Below, in pieces: positions 55,122 through 64,000 of a stretch of 64,000 nt of DNA (within the stretch, counting starts at the first letter, position 1; each line of letters opens with the position of its first letter). This DNA comes from Prunella strophiata (taxonomy: Eukaryota > Chordata > Aves > Passeriformes > Prunellidae), in NCBI GenBank assembly GCA_036583965.1, contig JAZBQD010000014.1:52395626-52459625 (forward strand), read 5' to 3'. Position numbers and translations under genes: made by a program. The notes beneath the pieces are model-generated. The model was not told where the DNA came from and did no database searches. It worked only from the letters and a program-made list of their open reading frames with translations.

Positions 55122-56219
55122 ATGGCTTTATGGATCTGGAAACTGACCATCTTGAGCTGTTTTTGCATCACCTTATCCAGAAATGAGGAACTGAAATTTT
55201 TTCAGAGTGCTACAGAGCTAAATCATCTAACAGTGGATAATGACACTGGAATAATCTATTTGGGAGTGGTAAATGCGCTGTATCAGCTTACAGAAAACCT
55301 GGAAGTAATAAGATCTGTAGAAACAGGTCCAAGAAAGGACAACAAAAAATGCACACCTCCCATTGATGAAAATCAATGTAAAGAGGCCGTACTGACTGAC
55401 AATTACAACAAATTACTGTTGCTGAACAAGGTGGATAACACAACTGTGGTATGTGGAAGCCTTTTTAAGGGAATCTGTGCCATCAGAGATCTACAAAACA
55501 TTAGTGATGAGAAGTATTACGTGGACAGTAGTGGGGAAAAGTCCTTTGTAGCAAGCAACGATGAGAATGTATCAACTGTGGGACTGATCACCTCCTTGAA
55601 TAACGACCAAGTGCTGTTTGTTGGGAAAGGGAATGGACCAAATGACAATGGGATCATAATCAGCACTCGGCAGCTTTACGCCAGGGATGGGAAAGACATT
55701 TTTGAAATGTATACAGACTCAGCAGCTGTTAAGTCAGCTTATCACTCATCAAGCACACAACAATTTGTGGTAGTTTTTGAGGACAGAAATTATGTTTATT
55801 TTATTTTTAATCAACAAGAGAAACAAACTGTCAACAACCGCACACTGATTGCACGTCTGTGCAAAGATGATGCCCATTATTATTCCTACTTTGAAATGGA
55901 CTTGGGTTGCAAAGATGATGATGGTGCCTATGACCACTGTCATTCTGCTTATGTCACTACCCCTGGAAAAGAACTGGCTGAGAGCATGGCTCAGCAGGGA
56001 CAACCTGCAGATACTCCCTCAGATGACAAAGTTCTTCTTGCACTCTTCAGCAAAGTAAACAAAGACGACGGCTCTCTAAAATCTGCCATGTGTGTGTTTT
56101 CCTTACGGCAGATCAATGAAAAGATGGAAAAAAACCGGAATGATTGCTACACTAAAAAGAATACCAGCTCATTTTACAAACTTTTTTCAGCAGAAAACCC
56201 GTGTGCATTACATGGACTG
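55122..56219 (+). CDS. PLXNB2: Plexin-B2, first coding exon: signal peptide and most of the sema domain
   Basis: This exon encodes the N-terminal 366 residues of a single-pass receptor for class 4 semaphorins, which acts in axon guidance, cell migration and epithelial or neural progenitor behaviour (family knowledge). Residues 1 to about 19 form a hydrophobic signal peptide (MALWIWKLTILSC). The sema beta-propeller follows, with plexin-B landmarks: NHLTVDNDTGIIYLG, NKKCTPPI (about 75-81), CGSLFKGICA (111-120), EKSFVASNDE (139-148), VGKGNGPNDNGIIIST (167-182) and YYSYFEMDLGC (253-263). These match my memory of mammalian PLXNB2 more closely than PLXNB1 or PLXNB3. N-glycosylation sequons are seen at N40, N106, N126, N149, N239 and N347. 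The ATG has G at -3 and G at +4, and aligns with the mammalian start. A pyrimidine tract and AG at 55107-55108 mark the acceptor, leaving 13 bases of 5'UTR in this exon. The donor follows CTG (GT at 56220, phase 0). Residues about 283-302 look like an insertion relative to mammals. The reading frame is intact. Confidence 0.94.
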
Positions 56220-57896
56220 GTAATATGAATAATATAAATATTAGTTTTAGAATCTGTGTTAAAGTTTGTGGAAAATATACAACTACATGTTTTAGGGTGG
56301 CTTTGAGCTAAACTGTATTAAGATGACTGAAAACTCAACAGATGGATTCACTATAGAAATGGAATGGGGGGGGGGTGTGTACCAGGTTAAGTAAGAAATG
56401 ACAAAATTTTGTCTCTTAGAAAGGATTTTATGTTTTCTCAAAGATAAGTGTTGCTTTCCTAAGTGCATTTCTTTTAAAGGGTTCCTTCTGGTATGGGAGT
56501 TATTGAGTCAAATGCAGGAATTTTTTACATCCATGATCAGCTTCTGGGTGATCACTGTAAACAATTGTATCTTCAGTCAGTGTATTTACAATGCTCTTAA
56601 ATGGTATTAAGAATCTTTTAGATGTATCTGTAATTCAGCATTTTTTCTCACTTGTATTGTATTGTTAGACAACTGAAATACCCAGATTTCCTGTATTCAG
56701 GTGGTGTTCATATTTTGATGTGGCTCAAAATACTTGTATAGCATGATAGCCATCTTTTTATGGCCTGTCATTACCTTGACAATAAGGTTTTTGAAGGGTA
56801 CTGTTACAACCATTCAGTTATTGTTCGTCAACCTATGACTGTCTCTAAGAGGCAATTTTCAGCATTTCTGTTGGCTTTATGATTGTTTTGCCCACATCAC
56901 TCTATTCCTAAGCCCCACTTGTACATGTCACTCATTCATTACTGCAGCCAACCCTAAAGTGGGTTGAAAAATTGAATCATCTTAAAAATAACTCAGCCAG
57001 ATTTTAGGAGGATGTCTTAATTTCCCAGCCCGAGCAAGGTACACACCTGCATAAGCAGCTGTTTGAGCACAGCTTCAGAAGTGGTGTGCTATAGTCCAGG
57101 GAGAGGAGTGAACAGCTGAAGAGATGGGGCATGGGAATACCTTTTTTTAGTGTTGACCCATAATCTTTCATCTTGTGAGACTGAAACCATCTCCCACACA
57201 GTAAGTCACTAGCACTGATGAGTCAAAATTACACATTTTGCTTCGAACCAACAGTGTTACTTGCTGCAGTACCCTGCATATGGGGTGAGCATCAAACAGA
57301 AATCCTGAATGTGACGAGTGGCCATGGCTCCTGACAAAAAAAAGGTGTGGATTTCAGATCAGAAACATAGTTTTGTTACCAAATATAGCAGGAAAGGCAA
57401 GGTGTGAATGAACTTCCTTCTGGTAGCTCTTGCTGCCGCTCAGGATTAAAGCGTAGTGAAGAGGGCGTGTTTTGAAGTTCATGAGACGGTTGCCAGGGAG
57501 TTGCTTTTTTATGGATTGCAGCAAAGTAAGAAACAAAACAGCAATTAAAAAAACAGTCTTCAAGACAAAGTTGGTTAAACCAGTCTCTATGACATGTTCA
57601 TTTTAATTAAACCAACTGGTTAATTTTTAAACTGCTGCTATAATGGAACAGAAACAAAATTCTCTCCCTGTGTCTCCTGGAAAGTGAAAGCATGGAAGCA
57701 GTTCTCAATTAGCAGGCTGCTCTCTGATTACTGCCTGTTGGCTGGGGGCGAATGCCCAGACAATCCATTTCTCTCTTCCTACTCTTCAGTGTCTGAGGGG
57801 TATTATATTGTCTAGTAATAGGGCTGCACTTCATTCTTAGCTAGGAATTAGTGATCTGAATGTTTAACATCACTCTGTATTGCTATTCCTTATTAG
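56220..57896 (+). other. PLXNB2: PLXNB2 intron (1,677 bases)
   Basis: The intron is bounded by GT at 56220 and AG at 57895-57896 and is phase 0. It contains G10 at 56366-56375. I see no nested gene and no named repeat. Confidence 0.85.
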
Positions 57897-58079
57897 AATG
57901 CAAGCAAAAATTTCCCCTGTGGCTCGGAACACTTGCCATACCTTTTGGGAAGCAGGAATGGTGTTGTAGAGAAGGCAGTGCTGCAAAAGGAAGGGATGAA
58001 TCTCACGGCAGTCACTGTGGCTGTGGAGAACGGGCACACCGTGGCCTTCCTGGGAACCTCGGATGGTAAAATTCTTAAG
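57897..58079 (+). CDS. PLXNB2: Plexin-B2, second coding exon: sema domain, C-terminal blades
   Basis: This 183-base exon encodes 61 residues (367-427) and continues the sema propeller. The translation begins [20 protein letters not shown] and ends [15 protein letters not shown]. Both ends are strongly conserved in plexin-B2, where mammals have [17 protein letters not shown] and [15 protein letters not shown]. The acceptor is TTATTAG at 57890-57896 and the donor is AAG followed by gtaaca at 58080. Both boundaries are phase 0, so it joins the preceding exon and the 59245 exon without a frame change. Sequons occur at N367 (the first codon of the exon) and N401 (NLT). The open frame runs a few codons past the donor into the intron, which is not part of the protein. 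Confidence 0.94.
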
Positions 58080-58554
58080 GTAACACACTGGATTAGAAGA
58101 CTGGAAGGTATATAAAGGGTTATGAACTAAAAGTCAAAATGGGATTTATAAGATCTCATACTAGGAGCAAATTCTCATGGAGCTTGGCTTTTTTAATCTC
58201 AAAGAAAAGACGCGTCATTTCTGATGTACCTCAGCTATGTGATACACAGATTGAATTAGCATTGCCTGAATGACACTTTTCCCAAAGGATTACATACCTA
58301 CTGAGAGCTTTATATAAACAGCCTTAGGTAATCTAACAGCTTTAGCCTTATCTCTGTGCAAGCTCATACTGGTTTAAGAGCAACTTTTCATTTTGTCATC
58401 ATTCTGGCCATTCAGTGAATAGAGGTGGCAATACAAAGCCCAAACTGAAGCTCTGATAAATTCTGGCTGTGTGGTGCTCAAGGCTTCACATGTTTGTGGT
58501 GTTAAAATATCAAGACTGCAACACCAAACACCTTCTTTTGCTTGAAGGAGAGTG

Positions 58555-59107
58555 ATGGCCATGTCCAACCTTAAGCCTAGCTCTGCCAAGTCCCACCAAA
58601 CCACATGGTAAGTTATGTGGATGTGGTGCTCAGAGACATGATTCAGTGGTGGACATGGTGATGCTTGTTTAGTGGTTGGACTCTGTGATCTTGGATGTAT
58701 TTTCCAACCTTAGTGGTTCTGTGAGTTTGTGTCCCTAAGTGACACATCTCTGTCTCTTTTAAATATCTTCAGGGATGGTGACTTAACCAGTTGCCTGGGC
58801 AGCCTGTTCCAATGCTCGACAAACCTTCCTGTGAAGAAGGATTTCCCAATATCTAATCTGAACCTCCCTGGCACAAATTGAGGTCTTTCCCTCTCTCCCT
58901 ATTGCTTGCTAGTTGTGAGAAGAGACCAACCCCCTCACTACAATCTCCTTTTTGGTAGTTGTAGAGTGTTAAGGTCTCCCCTGAGCCTCTGTTTCTTCAG
59001 ACTGAACACCTCAGGCACTCCTCATCAGACATGTACTCCTAAACCCTTCACCAGCTCCATTGCCCTTCTCTGAATACTCTCCAGCACCTCAATGTCTTTC
59101 TTGAAGA
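58555..59107 (-). mobile_element. CR1 LINE on the minus strand, interrupted by an inverted CR1 tail
   Basis: Reverse-complemented, 58730-59107 follows the CR1 3' region: GACATTGAGGTGCTGGAGAG, GAGAAGGGCAATGGAGCTGG, GGGGAGACCTTAACACTCTA, GGAACAGGCTGCCCAGG and CACCATCCCTGAAGATATTT. The expected tail appears at about 58555-58607, also on the minus strand (GTCCAACCTTAAGCCTAGCT, GCCAAGTCCCACCAAACCAC). The segment from about 58608 to 58729 between them reads as a CR1 tail on the plus strand. The simplest reading is a CR1 that received a short, inverted CR1 fragment. The family match is from memory and the subfamily is not assigned. Confidence 0.8.
58608..58729 (+). mobile_element. Short CR1 tail inserted in opposite orientation
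   Basis: This segment of about 120 bases runs GGATGTGGTGCTCAGAGACA, TTCAGTGGTGGACATGGTGA, GTGGTTGGACTCTGTGATCT and TTTTCCAACCTTAGTGGTTC. That is the order of a CR1 3' tail on the plus strand. It splits the minus-strand CR1 around the point where the consensus reads AAACCATGTCCCTAAG. It could be a strongly truncated second insertion or a local inverted duplication. Confidence 0.7.
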
Positions 59108-59244
59108 TTCACATTAGTCCTCCTTTTGTTCTTAATATATTTTTAGAAACATTTTTATTGTCCTTTATAGCTGTAGCCAGATATAATGATAATTGTGGGG
59201 AAAAGGCAATATTAACCACCTTTTTTTTTTCTTCCACAAAATAG

Positions 59245-59367
59245 GTGTTCCTGTCATCCACTGCAACTGAGTACAGCTCTCTTACTATTGAACTAAACAA
59301 GCCCATAAAGAAGGACCTGGTCCTTGATCAAACCCAAGAAAATCTGTACGTGATGACCACAAACAAG
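59245..59367 (+). CDS. PLXNB2: Plexin-B2, third coding exon: end of the sema domain
   Basis: This 123-base exon encodes residues 428-468, starting VFLSSTATEYSSLTIELNKP and ending ENLYVMTTNK. It corresponds to the mammalian segment [40 protein letters not shown], including the conserved KKDLVLD and LYVMT strands of the last propeller blade. The acceptor (AG at 59243-59244) follows a long T-rich tract. The donor is AAG followed by gtaacg at 59368. Both boundaries are phase 0. The exon begins with GTG (Val), which is an internal codon and not a start. A CR1 fragment ends about 140 bases upstream of the exon. Confidence 0.92.
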
Positions 59368-62300
59368 GTAACGTGTCCTGCATGCATTAAGGACTGGGCC
59401 CTCTTTCACTTTCTCTGCAACTTCACCTGAGATTTACACATTTTCCAGTTGTTCCTGGAAATTGCTCTGTTTGGTGGGACTCTCCCTACTCTGTGTGTAT
59501 GAAGACCTTTCTCAAGTCTAAGCTGATGGACTTGTTGTGACTTGGAGAACTGTAATATCCGTGATGCTTAGTGACAGGGAATGGGAAGTGAGTTCCCCTC
59601 TGGAGCTCATACAGGCTCTGTGAGGGGGATGAAGTGGAGATGTTTGGCACCAGTGCACCTCAGGGTCAGATGTGGGATGCATGGGGTACCAGTGGGTGCT
59701 GTGGCTGCCATCAGATCCTTTCAAGGGCACTTCAGGACTCAGGATGCTCTCCTGACAGTGCTCTCACTGACACATCTGTAAAGCCACCAGTAGTTTTTGT
59801 GAGTCTTAGAGTCAAAAACTATGAAGCAATGGAGAGAATTATATATTTGGGAAACACTTTCATTCAAGGCTTCTGTTAGAACTGAGTACAGTAGGAAAAG
59901 TCCAAGTTCACTAGGAAAGGCATTGGGCAATCTTTCCTAGGCCCCTTCTTTTTGCTGTAAGGTGAAGGCACAATGGAGGTCTGGAAAAAAAAGGAGGAAA
60001 AAAATGAAGTAAGAAATCAGAGGGATGCCAGATTCTCCTCCACCCCCAGGGGTAATCTTCTTCTGACACTTTTCCTTGTGGAGGCTGGAGCTGCCAACCT
60101 CAAACACTTTGTTCAGCAGCTCTCCAGGACAAGGTGGGTGACAGGCTGTGACCATCTGCAGCCCTGCCAGTGAATGCAACATGGAAATGCTCTGCACCAC
60201 TAACACAGGGAGAATGAGGGTGCTGAGAAAGGAGAGTAGGAAGACAGTGTAACAAAAATGTTTTCTGACTGTTTTATAAAAGGATTAATATAAATTCCTG
60301 CTGCAGGAATGTTATAGACTAGCTGAAGGTTTTTAGGCTAGAAACAACATTGGAAAAAAATGCCAGAAAAACAACTGATAAAGCATTTAATAATATAACA
60401 GAGTGAGGGAGAGGTTGGTTTTTTTTGTTGGTTTTTTTTTGTTTGTTTGTTTTTTGGTTTTTGGGGCTTTTTTTTTAGTTGTTGATACTTCTCATTTGGC
60501 TTCTGTTCAGATTTGGAACACAACTCCAAGCTTCAACATTGTCCACAAAACTCTGGGTGGCCTGTGCCCCCCATTTGACAAGCTGGCACAATATGTTAAA
60601 GCCCTGAGGTCTGCACCAGGCTACTGTGTGTGCTGCTGAGCAATGTAAGGGATAGCAGCAACATTGAAGGAAGACAAGCTTTGTGGTGACAGTCAGCTTA
60701 AAATGGTAGAATTTAGAAAGGCAGCAGACAACAGTTTTTCAGACAAAACCTGCAAAAAAAAAAAATCAATCACTACAAAACATTTAAATTTAGAATGCAG
60801 CAAATTTCTGCTGAAGAAAGGATTTTACTTAAATCTTTTCCAAGTAGCTCTTGTAGACACTGCAGTTTCTGAATAATGTGAATAATAGTTTTCTTTTACA
60901 AAACCTGTTTAGCTTAAATATGAATAGCTAAAGTTGGGAGCTCTGTAATGGCATTGCATTACTGTCATCTCCAGGAGTTAATTACAGTGAGCAGTCCCAC
61001 CCACTTTTAGAAGCAGATAGACAGGAGGAGAATGGAGGCCTTTGGAGCTGGGAGAAACAAGGTGACATAAGCAAGGGGGGGGAAGAATAAGAGATGAAAT
61101 ATGTACTTCTGGGTTAGGCATGGCTGTGGGTTGTGGGAATAGAGATATCAGAACCCTGATTTGTGTGTTTTAATGGTTAAAGGTAAGCAATAAAGAACCA
61201 CTGGCTGCACTGACAGGCATGCACACTGCTGAGCTACCTGGCAGATGCAGACTGCCTCAGCATTTAGAAATTAATTGCTTGGGCTCTGTGACCACTTGTA
61301 CAAAGTGGAAGTGATGATGTGGTAGGTGAAAATGTCTTTAAAAAGAAATCAGGGAAACACAGGGGAAAACAATACAAAGGTTAAGATCCATAGTGAGATT
61401 AAAGCTCTTCCTTTCCTGTTTCACCTTTCTCCCCTCTTTTCTCCCAGCTTCTGTTGTGGTGCCAAGAGCAGTGGGGGGTTTTGAGCAAATGCTTTCAGCA
61501 GTCAGTCCCCTCTGCTCCTAAAGTTTGAACAAGGAGCAGGAGAAACCCCTTGCATCTTCTTGTGGGACTTGGAAAGGAGCTTAGCACCCCTGTGCTGCTC
61601 ATGCTGGTTCATTCCACATGTACATCACTGGTAGGATCCCAGATTCCTTAAGGTACTTAAAGTATTTGGAGGAAAGCAGAAGTCTGTGGCAGTCATCTTA
61701 CCATGATGAAGCTTGTTTGCTTGTTTTAGTTTTTAACACTTTTTGATTTAGCAGTGCCAACTTGAAAAGCTCTAAAATTAATTTATTTGCATTTTGTAAT
61801 TGGCTGTTAAAGGAGCTGGTTTTTTGGGTTTGGTTTCGGTTTGGTGGGGTTTTTTTGTCATTAAGGTCACACAAAACTTGCAGAGACAGCAATCTCTAGG
61901 GCTTGTTTATGCCTGCCAGAATTGTGAAACAAATATTTTGTCAAATAAAAAAAACATCATTGACTGGATATTAAATTACTTATGGGTACCAGTTAGTGAA
62001 TGAGTGCCAGTGGCACAGCTCCAGTTAGCTAAAAAGAAGAGAATGCTTAAAAGGTAAACCCCTGTATTAATAAATGCAAGAAAATTCCACAATATTGACA
62101 TTTTCCTTAACTGAGTAATGTTCTTTAACTCTCCAAATATGAAGAAAAGGCCAAACTCAGACTGTCAAAGTAACTTCATAATTGCCAGTGAGATGAGACT
62201 GGCATTATAGTAAAATGACACTATAAAGCCTACATATCAGAGTTTCTGTTTCTACACTTTTTGTGCTCTTTTAAGTAAGATGTAGTCATAAACTGGAAGA

Positions 62301-63120
62301 TGTATGTCCTGTTTTCCTCTTGCATCATTGCAGCAGCATAGCTAAAAGGAATGGCTCTTCTTTCTGTGAGCCAAAGAAAACGTTGTTTATTCTCCACACC
62401 AAAGGAAATCAAAACTAGAAGCTGTATATTTACTGGAGAAATGAGACATGAGAACTGATGATGTTCTTTCCCCTGTTGCTTCCTGTCATAATTATTTCCA
62501 TTTTATTTAGTGAATGTATTCCATGGTGGAAGGTTATACATGGAGAAGTGCAGTAACCCAAAACGCCCCGGCTCTCTCACGCTTGCAGACTTTCTGAAAT
62601 GCCTTCTGGCTGGAAGTGCATTTCCAAACAATTTCACCTCCATGGTAGTGATAGGGAGAGGAGAATATTCTCTTTTAAAAATTATCTAGCCAGTACCAAC
62701 TTAGTCTTTTGAAAGTATCCACCCTGCAGTAGATGCTTCTTGAATTCAGAACATCGCTGATGCAGTTTCTGTCCTGAGGTGCAGATTTCCACAAGTAATA
62801 TAACTGGAGGAACTGAAAAGCTCAATTTTTGTAAAGGCTTGCTCATAATTCTTGATTATAACATTGTCCTACATTACTTTGAAGACAGATTAGATAATAC
62901 TGGAGTGGGGAAAAAAAAGCAGAAAAAAAGTGTGTGAATTTAGACTTTGTTAAGAGGGAAAAGAACAGATTGGTTTTATAAGCATTTTGTTCAAATCAGG
63001 CTGAGCTCTGAGTATAATAATACAGGTGCCACAGGCAATGAGTACAGCTAAGTCCACAAATGTTTCCACCTCCTTATGCCACCTTCAGTTGTTAGGTTTG
63101 CCTTGCTTTTGGTTTTCCAG
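59368..63120 (+). other. PLXNB2: PLXNB2 intron (3,753 bases)
   Basis: The intron is bounded by GT at 59368 and AG at 63119-63120 and is phase 0. It contains a T/G-rich low-complexity run at 60416-60478. Open frames inside it are short and overlap on both strands; none resembles an exon of plexin-B2. No named transposon was recognised. Confidence 0.85.
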
Positions 63121-63221
63121 GTGTACCGACTGCCTGTGCAGGACTGCCACAAATACTCGGACTGTGAGAAGTGTGCGCAGGCGAGGGATCCGTACTGCGG
63201 CTGGTGCGTCACGGAGGGCAG
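63121..63221 (+). CDS. PLXNB2: Plexin-B2, fourth coding exon: start of the first PSI (plexin-semaphorin-integrin) domain
   Basis: This 101-base exon encodes residues 469-501 plus two bases of the next Arg codon. The sequence VYRLPVQDC closes the sema domain. The next stretch is the cysteine-rich PSI core, with Cys at 477, 483, 486, 494 and 497 and the hallmark DPYCGWC at residues 491-497. PSI is a small disulphide knot that orients the sema head in plexins. The acceptor is GTTTTCCAG ending at 63120 and the donor is gtgaga from 63222, phase 2. In mammalian plexin-B2 the following residues are CTRKAEC, which must lie on an exon beyond this window. The gene is therefore truncated by the window edge and not by mutation. 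Confidence 0.92.
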
Positions 63222-64000
63222 GTGAGAGCTGCCAGCTGTGCTCAGCTGCAGGCAGGGAGCTGCTCAGCTTCTGACATGGGCTCTGGGTCACTGCTTGGCA
63301 TGGTGATCCCAGCTCTTCATACTCAGCCTTGTGTTCCTGACAGTCATTTAATTTTATCACACAGACATTGATATCAATATTCTGTACACACAAAAAAGTC
63401 CTCGTTGACTTTTTCAGATTTGATTAGTTTGGGAAAATATAGACTTTTCTGCTGGTACTGAGAATGATTATACCTCTTCTAACTGTGTGTTTTATCACTC
63501 TTTCAATTGTACAGTCACATGGTCTCCCAGAAAATAAAAGAAATGCTCCCTATTTCAGATTCAGAAACTATAGCGTGTATTTTAAGTACATCAGTAAAGT
63601 GTAAAAAAGAACATAAAAGAAAAAAGTGTTCCCTGTCTAAAACAGAGTGTATAGCTCAAATGCTGGTTTTACATAAACATCATCTATCAAGATGTGTAGC
63701 TACAGGGAACCCTCACCTGCCTGTAGGAGAGCAGAAAGTGACATTTTGCTGACTATCTGCAGAGGTTCACTGAATGAATATTCAAGCACATGTAAACTAG
63801 GACAGCACTGAACAGCCCTGGAATGTCTCTTCTTTACACTCTGCATTGATTAGAGTGCCGAGAGGGAAGAGCAGTTCTGCAGTTCTCTTTTTGACTACTA
63901 AGTTAATTAACCCCTTGGCATGAGTGGTTGGGAATTCGTGATTCTAACTTCTTGCTGTTGGAACAAAGGGGCTGTTTAATTATAATATGCAGATGAATTT
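63222..64000 (+). other. PLXNB2: PLXNB2 intron, 5' part, running off the window
   Basis: The intron starts with GTGAGA after the PSI exon. The next expected residues of plexin-B2 (a Cys-Thr-Arg-Lys type segment of the PSI domain) are not found before the edge, so the acceptor lies outside. Confidence 0.8.

Larger units (their letters stand above)
58080..59244 (+). other. PLXNB2: PLXNB2 intron (1,165 bases) holding a composite CR1
   Basis: The intron is bounded by GT at 58080 and AG at 59243-59244 and is phase 0. Nearly half of it is the CR1-derived sequence listed separately at 58555-59107. A T-rich tract from about 59220 serves as the polypyrimidine tract of the next exon. Confidence 0.85.

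Noticed and set aside
55749..56003. Minus-strand frame of 84 codons inside the PLXNB2 exon
   Set aside because: It is antisense to a strongly conserved sema-domain coding exon and has no family match of its own.
55122..63221. Alternative identity as PLXNB1, PLXNB3 or a class 4 semaphorin
   Set aside because: The motifs [36 protein letters not shown] and [15 protein letters not shown] fit plexin-B2 best from memory. Semaphorins share the sema fold but not these strings. A protein search would settle it.
1..64000. tRNA, rRNA, CRISPR array, operon or intact transposon
   Set aside because: None could be recognised on reading both strands. The organism is a vertebrate, so bacterial features are not expected.

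Overview
The window is vertebrate nuclear DNA, almost certainly from a bird. It is CpG-poor and intron-rich, with no operon-like packing. It carries several CR1 LINE 3' fragments, with the tail motifs typical of avian genomes, and two LTR-type repeats that resemble well-known avian families. I cannot name the species. The LTR types suggest a neoavian or passerine bird, but that is inference.

Only one protein-coding gene can be supported: the 5' coding part of a B-class plexin on the plus strand, best matched by PLXNB2 (plexin-B2, a semaphorin 4 receptor). Four coding exons are present: 55122-56219 (start codon, signal peptide and most of the sema domain), 57897-58079, 59245-59367 (end of the sema domain) and 63121-63221 (start of the first PSI domain). 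All junctions follow GT-AG. The first three introns between them are phase 0 and the last donor leaves two bases of an Arg codon. Joined in frame, the exons give 501 complete codons. The rest of this receptor of roughly 1,800 residues (later PSI and IPT domains, transmembrane segment, GAP and Rho-binding regions) lies beyond the right edge.

Positions 1-55108 contain no recognisable coding exon on either strand. A strong splice acceptor 13 bases before the ATG means at least one 5' non-coding exon lies upstream, so some or all of this 55 kb is 5'UTR intron; the left part could be intergenic. It holds a solitary LTR with terminal inverted repeats and a probable target-site duplication (15377-15905), CR1 fragments (36125-36676 and 43138-43459), an LTR-type element with degenerate internal tandem repeats (48880-49730), homopolymer tracts, guanine-rich tracts and small hairpins. 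No CpG island or convincing promoter was seen. A composite CR1 structure lies in the third listed intron region (58555-59107), shortly before the 59245 exon.

No tRNA, rRNA, CRISPR array, intact transposon or undescribed multigene system was found. The points most worth checking are an apparent insertion of about 18 residues in the sema domain relative to mammalian PLXNB2, the nested inverted CR1 in the intron, the hairpin cluster just upstream of the first coding exon, and the location of the missing promoter and 5'UTR exon(s).
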